In this document: positions 42,712 to 51,902 of the stretch, piece after piece
Numbering within the stretch: the first letter of the stretch is position 1
How the letters are laid out: each line of letters opens with the position of its first letter
The notes under the pieces: model-generated
What the model was told of the DNA's origin: nothing
The model's database searches: none
Seen by the model: only the letters and a program-made list of their open reading frames with translations
NCBI RefSeq assembly: GCF_003671765.1
Contig: NZ_QPIB01000036.1
Location: 1-64,000 of the forward strand
Direction: 5' to 3'
DNA length: 64,000 nucleotides
Origin: Xenophilus sp. E41
Lineage (GTDB): Bacteria > Pseudomonadota > Gammaproteobacteria > Burkholderiales > Burkholderiaceae_C
Translations under genes and position numbers: made by a program

Positions 42712-43656
42712 TCAGCGGGCGACCAGGCGCGCCACGTCGGGCATTGTCTTGAGCATGTCCTGCTCTTTCATCAGCCCCACCCAGTAGGCCAGCTGCTTGT
42801 CTGTCACGACCGGGCCCGGCGGCGAGATCTGCACCTTGGCCAGCACCTCCGGCGGCAGCTTGATGTACTTGCCGATGGCCGCGCGCACCCGCGCGTCGTT
42901 CCTGGGCTGGCCCATGAAGGCGGCGGCCTCGACCAGCGACTCGCGGAAGGCGCGCACGGCCTGCGGGTTCTTTTCGGCCCAGTCGCGCCGCGCGGCGTGC
43001 ACGATGGTCTGGTTGCCCTCGGGTAGGAAGGTGGAGTAGTAGCTGGCCACGTATCCCGCGCCCGATTCGGTGATGCGGCTCATGAAGGGGTCGGCCGACA
43101 CCACCGCGTCCACCGAGCCGCCGCGCAGCAGGTCCGCATGCTGCGGGAAGGCCGCCTCGACGAAGTTGACCTTGCGGTGGTCCACGCCCTGGTCCTTGAG
43201 CCAGGCGCGGAAGGTCACGTGCAGGAAAGCCCCCAGGCCCGGCACGCCGACCTTCTTGCCCACGCAATCCTGCGCCGTCTTGATGCCGCTGCCGGCGCGT
43301 GCCACCAGGCCGAAGCCGGTGATGCCCTTGGACGTGAGGCCGCCGCCGGCCACCAGCACCAGATCCAGCCCGCCGTCCACGGCCTGCAGGAAGACCGAGG
43401 GCGTCGGCCCGCCGATGGTGAGCGAATCGGACTGCAGCGCGGCCGGGATGGTGGAGTTGAGCGGGATGAACTTGGGTTCCACGTCCAGCGCGCGCTTCGT
43501 GAAGTAGCCCTCTTCCCTGGCCACGAAGACTGAGGCGAAGTCGGTCACGGCGGTGAAGCCGAACACGATCTTCGTGCCGGCCTGCGCGCGGGCGGGCAGG
43601 GCGGCTGCGGCGAGGGTGGCGGCGCCCAGCGCCGAGAGTGCGGTGCGTCTTTTCAT
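42712..43656 (-). CDS. ABC substrate-binding protein, NitT/TauT (SsuA-like)
   Basis: The 314-residue periplasmic protein starts with a signal peptide ([20 protein letters not shown]). The mature part has the SsuA/THI5-like pattern: [40 protein letters not shown] and [19 protein letters not shown]. Such receptors bind sulfonates, nitrate, taurine, pyrimidine precursors or aromatic acids such as phthalate. Its ATG overlaps the tetR stop by one base (TGATG). The ligand is probably the precursor handled by the cyclase-family hydrolase and fumarylacetoacetase. Confidence 0.9.
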   Translation of the reverse strand: MKRRTALSALGAATLAAAALPARAQAGTKIVFGFTAVTDFASVFVAREEGYFTKRALDVEPKFIPLNSTIPAALQSDSLTIGGPTPSVFLQAVDGGLDLVLVAGGGLTSKGITGFGLVARAGSGIKTAQDCVGKKVGVPGLGAFLHVTFRAWLKDQGVDHRKVNFVEAAFPQHADLLRGGSVDAVVSADPFMSRITESGAGYVASYYSTFLPEGNQTIVHAARRDWAEKNPQAVRAFRESLVEAAAFMGQPRNDARVRAAIGKYIKLPPEVLAKVQISPPGPVVTDKQLAYWVGLMKEQDMLKTMPDVARLVAR

Positions 43657-44399
43657 CAGGCTTGTCTCCGTGGGGTGTTTTTCTTCGAAGGGGGCATGGC
43701 CGCGCGTGCCGCGCGCGGGCGCGGCATGGCGGCGCGCAGGCCGCCGGCAATGAAGGTGACCAGCAACGCGCCGCCGGCGGCATCGTTGGCCTGGGCCTCG
43801 CCGCCCGACAGGCGCTCCACGCGCGTGTCCGTCAGGTGGTGCAGCAGCGCACCCAGCGCGAACTGGTAGCCCCAGGCCACCTGCGCGCGCGTGGCGTGCG
43901 GCAGCGCGCGCTGCAGCGCGTCGATGAAGGCGTTGGCCAGCGGGTCGAAGTAGTGGCGCAGCACGCGGTCGGCCTCCTCGGTGGCGTGCGACAGCTCGCG
44001 CGCCACCAGCAGAGCGTAGTACTCGCCCTCGTTGCTCGCGCGCAGCGCCAGCACCGGCGCGGTGAAGGCGTCGATGATGCGCGGCAGCGTGCGCGCGTCG
44101 GCCGCGTCGATGGGCACCGCCGCCAGCGCGGCCAGGCGGCGCTCGATGGTGGGGTTCCAGTGCGCGAAGATGGCCTCGAACAGCGCGTTCTTGGGCCCGA
44201 AGTAGTAGCCCACCAGCGCCAGCGGCACGCCCGCCTCGTCGGCGATCTGGCGGATGCTCACCGCGTGGTAGCCGAAGCGCGCGAACAGCCTTTCGGCCGC
44301 CAGCAGGATCGCCTGCCGACGGTCGGGCCGGGCGTCTGCCGCGGCCGCCGTACGCGCGGCGCGCGGCGGCTTGGGAAGGGCGGACGGCCGGGCACTCAT
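43656..44399 (-). CDS. TetR-family regulator of the importer/hydrolase operon
   Basis: The protein of about 247 residues has the TetR DNA-binding part AAERLFARFGYHAVSIRQIA followed by ADEAGVPLALVGYYFGPKNA (about residues 33-72). It also has a long C-terminal ligand domain with EGEYYALLVARELSHATEEA. It is the first gene of the operon. ATG 44399 is chosen; 44408 is equally possible. A set of GTACAA half-sites lies 19-45 bp upstream, suggesting autoregulation and possibly control of the divergent acetoacetyl-CoA synthetase gene. Confidence 0.92.
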   Translation of the reverse strand: MSARPSALPKPPRAARTAAAADARPDRRQAILLAAERLFARFGYHAVSIRQIADEAGVPLALVGYYFGPKNALFEAIFAHWNPTIERRLAALAAVPIDAADARTLPRIIDAFTAPVLALRASNEGEYYALLVARELSHATEEADRVLRHYFDPLANAFIDALQRALPHATRAQVAWGYQFALGALLHHLTDTRVERLSGGEAQANDAAGGALLVTFIAGGLRAAMPRPRAARAAMPPSKKNTPRRQA

Positions 44400-44417
44400 G
44401 CGGCGCATTGAACGGCC

Positions 44418-44444
44418 GTACAAATTTCTTGTACACACGTACAA
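44418..44444. promoter_or_regulatory. Candidate TetR operator: three GTACAA half-sites
   Basis: GTACAA (44418-44423), TTGTAC (44429-44434) and GTACAA (44439-44444) form two overlapping palindromes, with spacers of 5 and 4 bp. They lie between the divergent tetR and acetoacetyl-CoA synthetase genes, so one bound protein could affect both. Confidence 0.65.
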
Positions 44445-44521
44445 ACCCCAAGTCGCGCAGATGACCGCGCCCGGGCCAATCCGTATGGAGCCGACGCGCC
44501 CGCCGCACTACGCTGGCGGCC

Positions 44522-46522
44522 ATGACCGCTCCCAACATTCCCCAGATCCGCCTCTACCAGAACTGGCTGCGCGAGACGCGCGGCCTCGCCTTCGATTCCT
44601 ACGCCGACCTGTGGCAGTGGTCGGTCACCGACCTCAATGCCTTCTGGCAGAGCATCTGGGACTACAGCGGCATGCACTCGCCCACGCCGCACACGGCCGT
44701 GCTGGCCGAGGACCGCATGCCCGGCGCCGTGTGGTTCCCCGGCGCGCAGGTCAACTACGCGCGCGAGGTGCTGCGCCATGCCGACGCCGCGCATGCCGCG
44801 GGCTGCCCCGCCATCGTGAGCGACAACGAACTGGGCGAAGTGCGCGAGATGTCCTGGCCCGAGCTGAAGCGCCAGGTCGCGTCGGTCGCGCTCACGCTCA
44901 GGTCGCTGGGCGTGCAGCGCGGCGACCGCGTCGCGGCCTACCTGCCGAACGTGCCCGAGACGATGGTGGCCTTCCTCGCGTGCTCCAGCATCGGCGCCGT
45001 GTGGAGCGTGTGCGCGCCCGACATGGGCACCGCGGCCGTGGCCGACCGCTTCAAGCAGATCGAGCCCAAGGTGCTCATCGCGGCCGATGGCGTGCACTAC
45101 GGCGGCAAGCCGGTGGACCGCAGCGGCATCGTGCAGGAGCTGCGCGATGCGCTGCCCTCGGTGCGCAAGCTGCTGCTGCTGAAGAGCCCGCACGCGACGA
45201 GATCGATTGCGCACGACGGCGACTGGGCAGGCGCCACGGCCCGAAACGATGCCGAGGTGGCGGCCTTCGAGCCCGAATGGCTGCCCTTCGACCACCCGAT
45301 CTGGGTCGTCTACTCCAGCGGCACCACGGGCCTGCCCAAGCCCATCGTGCACGGACAGGGCGGCATCATCGTCAACATGTACGCCTGCGGGCTGCACAAC
45401 GACGTGGGCGCGAGCTATGGCGACAACAACCGCGGCGAGCGCTACCACTGGTTCAGCTCCACCGGCTGGGTGATGTGGAATTCGCAGCTCTCGGGCCTGG
45501 CCTTCGGCGCCACCATCTGCATTTACGACGGCCACCCCGGCGGCAGCAAGGACAAGCCCGACTGGACCGTGCTGTGGCGCTTCGTCGCGCGGCACCGGGT
45601 CACCTTCTTCGGCGCCGGCGCGGCCTACTTCACCAACTGCATGAAGGCCGGCGTGGTGGCCAAGGACTGCGGCGACCTGTCGCGCGTGCGGGTGCTGGGC
45701 AGCACCGGTTCGCCGCTGGCCGAGGACGTGCAGCGCTGGGGCACGGCGCAGCTCAAGGCCGCCGGCTCGCCCGACCCGTGGTGGTGCAACATCTCGGGCG
45801 GCACCGACTTCTGCGGCGCCTTCGTCGGTGGCAACCGCGAGCTGCCCGAGGTGCCGGGCCAGATGCAATGCCGCCAGCTCGGTGCCAGCGTCGAGGCCTG
45901 GAACGAGAGCGGCCAACCGGTGATCGGCGAGGTCGGCGAGCTGGTGTGCAGCCGGCCCATCCCGTCGATGCCGCTGTACTTCTGGAACGACCCCGGCAAC
46001 GCACGTTACCTGTCGAGCTATTTCGACACCTACCCCGGCGTGTGGCGGCATGGCGACTGGATCCGGATCGGCGAGGACGGCGGCTGCGTCATCTACGGCC
46101 GCAGCGACGCGACCATCAACCGCCAGGGCCTGCGCATGGGCACCAGCGAGATCTACAACGCCGTCGAGGCCCTGCCCGAGGTGATGGACTCGATGGTGGT
46201 CGACCTCGAGTACCTCGGCCGCGACAGCTACATGCCGCTGTTCGTCGTGCTGCGCCCCGGCGTTGCGCTCGACGACGCCATGCGCAGGAAGCTCAACGAT
46301 GCCATCCGCACCGCGCTGTCGCCGCGCTTCCTGCCCGACGACATCTTCCAGGTGGCCGAGATCCCGCGCACCCTGTCGGGCAAGAAGCAGGAACTGCCGA
46401 TCAAGAAGCTACTCCTGGGCCAGCCCCTCGAGCGCGTGGTGAACCGCGAGGCCATGGCCAACCCCGGCAGCCTGGACTGGTACGTCGCGCTGGCCGAGCG
46501 GCGGGCGCAGGCGGCGGCCTGA
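44522..46522 (+). CDS. Acetoacetyl-CoA synthetase
   Basis: The 666-residue adenylate-forming enzyme has the acetoacetate-CoA ligase pattern: a long N-terminal part with SYADLWQWSVTDLNAFWQSI, the P-loop WVVYSSGTTGLPKPIVHGQG (about residues 260-279), HWFSSTGWVMWN, ISGGTDFCGAFVGGNRELPE, and YGRSDATINRQGLRMGTSEI near the end, with the catalytic Lys in LSGKKQELPIKKLL. It activates acetoacetate with ATP and CoA. It is divergent from the operon that ends in fumarylacetoacetase, which releases acetoacetate. Confidence 0.93.
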   Translation: MTAPNIPQIRLYQNWLRETRGLAFDSYADLWQWSVTDLNAFWQSIWDYSGMHSPTPHTAVLAEDRMPGAVWFPGAQVNYAREVLRHADAAHAAGCPAIVSDNELGEVREMSWPELKRQVASVALTLRSLGVQRGDRVAAYLPNVPETMVAFLACSSIGAVWSVCAPDMGTAAVADRFKQIEPKVLIAADGVHYGGKPVDRSGIVQELRDALPSVRKLLLLKSPHATRSIAHDGDWAGATARNDAEVAAFEPEWLPFDHPIWVVYSSGTTGLPKPIVHGQGGIIVNMYACGLHNDVGASYGDNNRGERYHWFSSTGWVMWNSQLSGLAFGATICIYDGHPGGSKDKPDWTVLWRFVARHRVTFFGAGAAYFTNCMKAGVVAKDCGDLSRVRVLGSTGSPLAEDVQRWGTAQLKAAGSPDPWWCNISGGTDFCGAFVGGNRELPEVPGQMQCRQLGASVEAWNESGQPVIGEVGELVCSRPIPSMPLYFWNDPGNARYLSSYFDTYPGVWRHGDWIRIGEDGGCVIYGRSDATINRQGLRMGTSEIYNAVEALPEVMDSMVVDLEYLGRDSYMPLFVVLRPGVALDDAMRRKLNDAIRTALSPRFLPDDIFQVAEIPRTLSGKKQELPIKKLLLGQPLERVVNREAMANPGSLDWYVALAERRAQAAA

Positions 46523-46654
46523 GCGACTGCGCTCGCCTGCCGCGGTGCGCGCACACCGGCGTGGTGTGAGGCACTTCCCACAGGCATTGGGCGCGGGGGA
46601 CGGCGCCCACGCCGCGCCGGGCGTGGCGACATGGTGCATCTCCAGGAGATTTCC

Positions 46655-46903
46655 ATGACCGATCCACGCCATACCAAGCCCGTTACCACCCACTCCGAAC
46701 CCGGCGAAGCCCTCGCCGGCGACCGCGGCGAGCAGTCCGGCGTCAACCTGCAGCAAAGCCGCGCCATCGGCCAGGACCCGCCCGAGGAGGGCAGCCGCAT
46801 GGGTCGCGAAAAGCTCAAGCAGCAGGGCTACCCCGGCACGCCCGACATCCCCAACGACGCCTGGCAGGACGAGGAAGCCAAGCGCATCGACGCCGAGCGC
46901 TGA
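46655..46903 (+). CDS. Small hydrophilic protein of unknown function
   Basis: The 82-residue protein starts after CAGGAG and is rich in charged residues, Gly and Pro. The phrases HSEPGEALAGDRGEQSGVN and KLKQQGYPGTPDIPNDAWQD suggest little fixed structure, as in small stress-related proteins. I recognise no family. It stands alone after the synthetase gene. Confidence 0.65.
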   Translation: MTDPRHTKPVTTHSEPGEALAGDRGEQSGVNLQQSRAIGQDPPEEGSRMGREKLKQQGYPGTPDIPNDAWQDEEAKRIDAER

Positions 46904-47018
46904 ACGTCCGCGCCCCCTCGATCCGGCGTGCGACAGGGCCGCCGGCGGCTCGCGGTTCTAATGCGGGCCCAGCTCCCGCGCATCCCCGCGCGCGCGAGCC
47001 GCCGTCGAGTTCTTTTCC

Positions 47019-48236
47019 ATGGTCAGCCCTGCCACCACGCGCGGCCTGCGCGCGCTCACCGTCGCCTTCGCGCTCAGCCAGTTCTTCCGCACCTGCCTGG
47101 CCGTCATGGCGCCCGAGCTGCAGCAGGACCTGTCGCTGTCGCCCGCAGGCTTCGGCGCGCTGTCGTCCTGCTTCTTCTTCTCCTTCGCGCTCGCGCAGGT
47201 GCCGGTGGGCGTGGCCTTCGACCGCTACGGCGTGGGTGCGCCCACACGCGTGCTGCTGGCGCTGGGCGTGGTGTCTGCGCTGCTCTTCGTGGCAGCGCCG
47301 GGCGGCGGCACGGCGATGGTGGCGCAGCTGGGCCTGGGCCTGGCCTGCGCGCCGGTGTTCATGGGGCTGATGCATCACGCCTCGGCCACCTTGCCGCCGC
47401 AGCGCTATGTCGCGTTCATCGGCCGCACCAATGCGCTGGGCATGGTCGGCGCGCTGCTGGCGACGGCCCCCCTGGGCTGGGCCGTGCACGCGGTGGGGTG
47501 GCGACTGCCCATCGCGCTGGCCGCACTGTGCATGCTCGGTGCATGCGTCGGCGTGTGGCGGCGGGTGCACGACCACGGCCATGCCGACGCGAAGGCCGAG
47601 ACGCCCGCCGCCATGGTGGCGGCCAGCGCGCGGCTGCTCGCGCTGCCGGCGATGTGGACCCTGATCCCGCTGTGCGTGGCCATGGCGGCCGGCACGGCCT
47701 TTCGCAATGCCTGGGGCGGGCCCTACCTGGCCAACGTGTTCGGGCTGCAGGCCGGGGCGCGGGGGATGGCGTTGACGGTGCTGAGCCTCGGCGGCTTCTT
47801 CACCGCGCTGTTCCTGCCCTGGCTGGTGCGGCGCGCTTCGATCCGGCGCGCGGTGCTCGGCTGGTCGATGCTGTCCTTCCTGGCCGCCCTGGCGCTGGCG
47901 GCCTGGCCGGCCGCGGGGCTGGGGCCCGACCTGGCGCTGCTCACGCTGCTGGGCACGGTGGGCATGCTGCATCCACTCGTCATGGCGCATGGCCGCGGCC
48001 TCGTGCCGCCCGCCCTGCGCGGGCGCGGGCTGGGGCTGCTCAACAGCTTCGTGTTCCTCGGTTCCGCGCTGGCCGCCTGGGCCTTCGGCCTGATCGCCGA
48101 AGCGGGCCAGCGCCATCAATGGGCGCCGGCGGCCAGCTACGGCGCCATCTTCGGCTGTGCGGCCGCGCTCGTGCTCGCGGGCCTGCTGCCCTACGTGTTC
48201 AGCCCGCGCCCGACGCTCGTGGACGGCCGGTCCTAG
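47019..48236 (+). CDS. Major facilitator superfamily transporter
   Basis: The 405-residue protein has 12 predicted membrane segments. The MFS loop motif is recognisable between segments 2 and 3 (GVAFDRYGVGAPTRVLLALG), and the second half repeats the layout with LVRRASIRRAVLGW. The substrate cannot be inferred. Its stop codon overlaps the convergent acidic-protein gene by four bases. Confidence 0.88.
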   Translation: MVSPATTRGLRALTVAFALSQFFRTCLAVMAPELQQDLSLSPAGFGALSSCFFFSFALAQVPVGVAFDRYGVGAPTRVLLALGVVSALLFVAAPGGGTAMVAQLGLGLACAPVFMGLMHHASATLPPQRYVAFIGRTNALGMVGALLATAPLGWAVHAVGWRLPIALAALCMLGACVGVWRRVHDHGHADAKAETPAAMVAASARLLALPAMWTLIPLCVAMAAGTAFRNAWGGPYLANVFGLQAGARGMALTVLSLGGFFTALFLPWLVRRASIRRAVLGWSMLSFLAALALAAWPAAGLGPDLALLTLLGTVGMLHPLVMAHGRGLVPPALRGRGLGLLNSFVFLGSALAAWAFGLIAEAGQRHQWAPAASYGAIFGCAAALVLAGLLPYVFSPRPTLVDGRS

Positions 48237-48583
48237 GCCGCGCTGTCGTCCTCGTCGTCGGCCAAGCTGTCCGCCGTGGCGACATCGATGTCGTCGCTGT
48301 CTTCGCCGGGCAGCTGACCGGTGCGGTCGGGGAGCACGTCCGCATCGATCTCCGGCGGTGCCGGGTCGGCGGAGGCGCTCTCGCCGGTACCGGCCGAGTC
48401 GCTGGTGCTGTCGTGCGCGATGGGCAGCGCGCCTTCCGAGCCTTCGTCGAGGGACGTGCGGCGCAGGTCGGTCTGCACGTCGCTGCCGCTGTCGCTGGTG
48501 TCGCTCGGGCCGAGGGCGTCGATGTCCTTGCCGGGGGCTTGGGCGGGGGCTCGGCTGCCGCCGAGGAGGGGGTCGGTGCTCAT
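48233..48583 (-). CDS. Acidic low-complexity protein with LGPSDTSDSGSD motif
   Basis: The 116-residue protein is rich in Asp, Ser, Ala and Gly, with ALGPSDTSDSGSDVQTD (about residues 24-40) and an acidic tail GEDSDDIDVATADSLADDED. I recall the LGPSD(T/S)SDSGSD phrase in many unannotated betaproteobacterial proteins. It is predicted to be disordered. Function unknown. Confidence 0.7.
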   Translation of the reverse strand: MSTDPLLGGSRAPAQAPGKDIDALGPSDTSDSGSDVQTDLRRTSLDEGSEGALPIAHDSTSDSAGTGESASADPAPPEIDADVLPDRTGQLPGEDSDDIDVATADSLADDEDDSAA

Positions 48584-48705
48584 GGGGTCAATGCTCCGTT
48601 CGTCCAGGGGCCGCGCGCTGCGCGGTGCGATCGACCCACTGTGGGCACGCAGGGGCGAAGGCCGTGTGAGACGGCGCCGACGGCGAACGTCGTCCTGGCC
48701 GTTGC

Positions 48706-48760
48706 TATGAAATCAGGAGCTGGCCGCGCCCAGCTGGCGGGCGCTGCGGGCCTTTTTTGT
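48706..48760 (-). repeat. Repeat C in reverse orientation (copy C3)
   Basis: GCTATGAAATCAGGAGC (48706-48722) is followed by GCCCAGCTGGCGGGCGCTGC and GGGCCTTTTTTGTTT. On the minus strand this is the order of copies C1 and C2. GCGCCC...GGGCGC with the T-run forms a plausible rho-independent terminator on the plus strand, facing the holin-like gene end. The remaining 48584-48784 spacer shows nothing else. Confidence 0.75.
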
Positions 48761-48784
48761 TTCGAGGTGTCCTGGAGCCTGGCG

Positions 48785-49201
48785 TCAGAGCCAGTTGCCC
48801 GTGCCCTGGGGCATCTGAATGGTGGTGGCTGGGTCGCTGCCGCCGAGCAGCGAGCCGATCAGGATGCTGAGGATCGACACGAACAGGCTGGCGAACAGGG
48901 CGGTCCAGAAGCCCGAGACGCGGAAGCCCTTCACCAGCGCCGCGACCAGCAGGATCATGAGCGCATTGATGACCAGCAGGAACAGGCCGAAGGTCAGCAG
49001 CGTGAGCGGCAAGGTCAGCACGATCAAGAGCGGCTTGACGATGGCATTGGCGAAGCCCAGCAGCAGGGCCGCCACGATCAGCGCGCCGGTGCTGTCGAAC
49101 TTCAGGCCGCGGAAGATGTGGCTCGCGACCCAGAGCGATACGGCGGTGATGGCCCAGTGGATGAGGAAGGGCACGAGGTTGGCGAGCATGCGGCCGATCA
49201 T
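48785..49201 (-). CDS. Phage-holin-4_2 family membrane protein (PF04020-like)
   Basis: The 138-residue protein has four membrane segments with the family phrases HWAITAVSLWVASHIFRGLK, GFANAIVKPLLIVLTLPLTL and LVINALMILLVAALVKGFRV. Despite its name, this family is widespread in bacterial chromosomes and is not evidence of a prophage. ATG 49201 has GAGG upstream; 49189 is an alternative. Physiological role unknown. Confidence 0.88.
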   Translation of the reverse strand: MIGRMLANLVPFLIHWAITAVSLWVASHIFRGLKFDSTGALIVAALLLGFANAIVKPLLIVLTLPLTLLTFGLFLLVINALMILLVAALVKGFRVSGFWTALFASLFVSILSILIGSLLGGSDPATTIQMPQGTGNWL

Positions 49202-49318
49202 ATCGGCGGCCTCGCGCGGGCGAGGTGCACACCGCAGGCAGCCGACACGGGCCGCAAGCGATCGCCTACGCGCGCGGCGGATCGGGGCAGGAGCATGGGC
49301 CTGCAAAGGAGATCACCC

Positions 49319-49648
49319 ATGTCCCAAGCCGCCACACACCCCGCTCACCGTGCCACGGGCGCGCGCTGGTCGCAGCGTGTCACCGAGACCAGCGACGCGA
49401 TGGACCTCGATCCGGGCGTCTTCAAGCTCGGCAGTGCGCAGGCCATCGCGCGCTCGCTCAAGCGTTCGGCCGAACGCAGCCGGCGCCGCAAGAGCGAGCC
49501 CTACCGCTCGGCCATGTCGATGCTGACCTTCTACATCAATCGCGCCGGCCACAACCTGTCGCCCACCCGGCTGCGCCGGCTCGAGGCCGCCAAGCGTGCG
49601 CTGAGAAAGCTGTTCAACAAACCGGCAGAACCGGGAACTCGAAGCTGA
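49319..49648 (+). CDS. DUF3175 family protein
   Basis: The 109-residue basic protein matches DUF3175: RWSQRVTETSDAMDLDPGVF, IARSLKRSAERSRRRKSEPY, then RSAMSMLTFYINRAGHNLSP. The start follows AAAGGAG. Many Arg and Lys residues suggest nucleic acid contact, but no function is established. Confidence 0.88.
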   Translation: MSQAATHPAHRATGARWSQRVTETSDAMDLDPGVFKLGSAQAIARSLKRSAERSRRRKSEPYRSAMSMLTFYINRAGHNLSPTRLRRLEAAKRALRKLFNKPAEPGTRS

Positions 49649-49780
49649 GGCGTGCCGGCCGCGACCGATGCGCGCCATGTCGGTCCGTTCGGCAGCCGCA
49701 TGCGCTGCATTCCTACTCACCCGGCCCCGGCCGCGGCGCAATTTTGGGCACACCAACCACCCACGACGAAGGAGTCACCC

Positions 49781-50260
49781 ATGCCCAACATCCCCGCCGA
49801 TGCCTGCACCCTGCTGGACAACGACCACAAGAACGTCAAGAAGATGTTCGAGACCTACGAGTCCCTGAACTCGTCCAAGGCGCAGGACGTGCATAGCCGC
49901 AAGCTCGAGCTGGCGCGCCACATCTGCCTCGAACTGACCGTGCATACGCAGATCGAGGAAGAGATCTTCTACCCCGCGCTGCGCGGCCAGATCCGCGACG
50001 AGGACCTGCTGGACGAGGCGAACGTCGAGCACCAGAGTGCCAAGGACCTCATCGCCCAGATTGAGCAGGCCTCCGAGGTCGACGACATGTTCGACGCCCG
50101 CGTGAAGGTGCTGGGCGAGTACATCGACCACCACGTGAAGGAGGAGCGCAACGAGCTGTTCCCGCAGGCCCGCGACAGTGGTGTCGACCTGGTGAGCCTG
50201 GGCGAACTGCTGCGCCTGCGCAAGGTCGACCTCATGGAAGAGCAGACCGCCGCGGCCTGA
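49781..50260 (+). CDS. Hemerythrin-like (HHE domain) protein
   Basis: The 159-residue protein is a four-helix bundle with the expected iron-ligand residues: LLDNDHKNVKKMF, ELTVHTQIEEEIFYPAL, DEANVEHQSAKDLIAQIEQ and YIDHHVKEERNELFPQA. Such proteins bind a di-iron centre and may sense or buffer oxygen, nitric oxide or iron. AAGGAG precedes the start. It lies in a group of small stress-type genes. Confidence 0.9.
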   Translation: MPNIPADACTLLDNDHKNVKKMFETYESLNSSKAQDVHSRKLELARHICLELTVHTQIEEEIFYPALRGQIRDEDLLDEANVEHQSAKDLIAQIEQASEVDDMFDARVKVLGEYIDHHVKEERNELFPQARDSGVDLVSLGELLRLRKVDLMEEQTAAA

Positions 50261-50448
50261 GCGGCGGTACGTGGCGCTGGCCGGTGCGCCTGCCTCGCGC
50301 AGCGCAGGCCCACGCCCGTCATCCTTCCACTACAGGACGGCCGTCGCTGTCCGACACGCGGTGCCGGCGGCGCGCGTAGGGTGAGGCAGGACGTTGCGGC
50401 GCATGGCGCTCGCGGCACCTTCCACCCACCCCCTACGAGGTCCCGACC

Positions 50449-51243
50449 ATGCAGAGCACCGAATTGCGTCCCCTGGCCATCGTCACCGGCGCATCGTCCG
50501 GCATCGGCCACCAGCTGGCCCGCCTCGCGGCCACGCATGGCTACGACGTGGCGGTGGCTGCCGACGAGCCGCTCGCCGACACCCTGGCCAGCCTGCGCGC
50601 GCTGGGCGCCCAGGCCGACGGCGTCGAGGTCGACCTCGCCACGCGCGAAGGCGTCGACGCACTGCTCGCACTGACCGCGGGGCGGCCGGTGGAGGCGCTG
50701 TTCGCGAACGCAGGGCACGGGCTCGGACACGGCGTCCTGCAACAGGATTTCGAGCAGATCCGCCACCTCATCGACACCAACATCACCGGCACCGTGGACC
50801 TCGTGCAGCGCGTGGCGCGTGGCATGTGCGAGCGGGGCCGCGGGCGCATCCTCGTGACGGGCTCGATCGCCGGCTTCCAGCCCGGCAGCTTCCAGGCGGT
50901 CTACAACGGCACCAAGGCCTTCATCGATTCCTTCGTCGTCGCGCTGCGCAACGAGCTGCAGGGCACCGGCGTGAGCGTGACCTGCCTGCAGCCCGGCGTG
51001 ACCGACACCCGCTTCTTCGCCCGCGCGGGCATGCTGGACACGCCGGTCGGCCGCCAGGACGACAAGGCCGATCCGGCCGAGGTGGCGCGCATCGGTTTCG
51101 ACGCCATGATGAAGGGCGAGGCGGAGGTCGTGGCGGGCTGGAAGAACAAGCTGCAGGTCGCGCTGTCGCACGTCACGCCGAACGAGACCCTCGCCGAGCA
51201 GCACCGCAAGCTGGCCGAGCCCGACGGCAAGGGCCCGGCCTGA
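50449..51243 (+). CDS. Short-chain dehydrogenase/reductase
   Basis: The 264-residue protein has the SDR cofactor motif TGASSGIGHQ (residues 15-24), NAG in FANAGHGLG, the catalytic Ser (TGSIAG) and Y-x-x-x-K (YNGTKAF), and the PGVTDTRFFARAG stretch typical of the classical group. It probably uses NADP or NAD to reduce or oxidise a small carbonyl. Substrate unknown. It is a single gene. Confidence 0.92.
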   Translation: MQSTELRPLAIVTGASSGIGHQLARLAATHGYDVAVAADEPLADTLASLRALGAQADGVEVDLATREGVDALLALTAGRPVEALFANAGHGLGHGVLQQDFEQIRHLIDTNITGTVDLVQRVARGMCERGRGRILVTGSIAGFQPGSFQAVYNGTKAFIDSFVVALRNELQGTGVSVTCLQPGVTDTRFFARAGMLDTPVGRQDDKADPAEVARIGFDAMMKGEAEVVAGWKNKLQVALSHVTPNETLAEQHRKLAEPDGKGPA

Positions 51244-51293
51244 CGCTGCAGGCCTCGAGTGCGTATGGCGGCTCGACGCGCCACAATCGCGCC

Positions 51294-51878
51294 ATGCGAC
51301 GCCTTGCCTTCTGCTTCGTCCTCCTCGCTGCGACGGCGGGTGTGCACGCCGACGTGCTGCGCTGCACCGATGCGGCGGGCAAGGTCAGCTACACCGACCA
51401 GGCCGCCTGCCCCGCGGGCTCGAAACCGACCGGCAACGTGCCGGTGCCCGAGGCGGCCCCGCCCGGCTATGCGGCGAGCGAGCGTGCGGCCCAGGATCAG
51501 CTCGACAGCGTGAACCGCGCCCGTCAGCTGCAGCAGGAGGCGGTCGACGGGGCCAGCCGGCCCGTCCAGCCACCGGCGGGCGCGGCGATCATCGACGGCC
51601 GCGGCGGCAATGCGCGCGAGGCAGCGCCCGATCCGCGCTACAGCGACCGCGGCGAGCCGGGCGTCGTGGCCGACACCTGGTACCCCTATGGCGGCGGCTA
51701 CCACGGCCGGCCGGCACCGCCGCCGCGCGACATGCGCCCGACGATCCGCAACTGCGACGCCAACGGCTGCACCGACACCTTGGGCAACCACACCAACCGC
51801 AAGGGGCAGATCGACCGCTACCAGAACGGCGACGGCAGGACCTGCCGCCAGATCAACTCGACCCAGGTCTGCCGCTGA
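51294..51878 (+). CDS. DUF4124 domain periplasmic protein
   Basis: The 194-residue protein has a signal peptide (RRLAFCFVLLAATAGVHA), then the DUF4124 module VLRCTDAAGKVSYTDQAACP with its two cysteines. A low-complexity Pro/Gly region follows, and the C-terminal part NCDANGCTDTLGNHTNRKGQ resembles small secreted domains. It acts in the periplasm, possibly bound to peptidoglycan or another protein. Function unknown. Confidence 0.82.
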   Translation: MRRLAFCFVLLAATAGVHADVLRCTDAAGKVSYTDQAACPAGSKPTGNVPVPEAAPPGYAASERAAQDQLDSVNRARQLQQEAVDGASRPVQPPAGAAIIDGRGGNAREAAPDPRYSDRGEPGVVADTWYPYGGGYHGRPAPPPRDMRPTIRNCDANGCTDTLGNHTNRKGQIDRYQNGDGRTCRQINSTQVCR

Positions 51879-51902
51879 CCGGGGCGTGACGGGCCCGCGC
51901 CC

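Noticed and set aside
48785-49201. Holin-like protein as a sign of a prophage
   Set aside because: This membrane family is common in bacterial chromosomes, and no phage structural, lysis or integrase gene is nearby.
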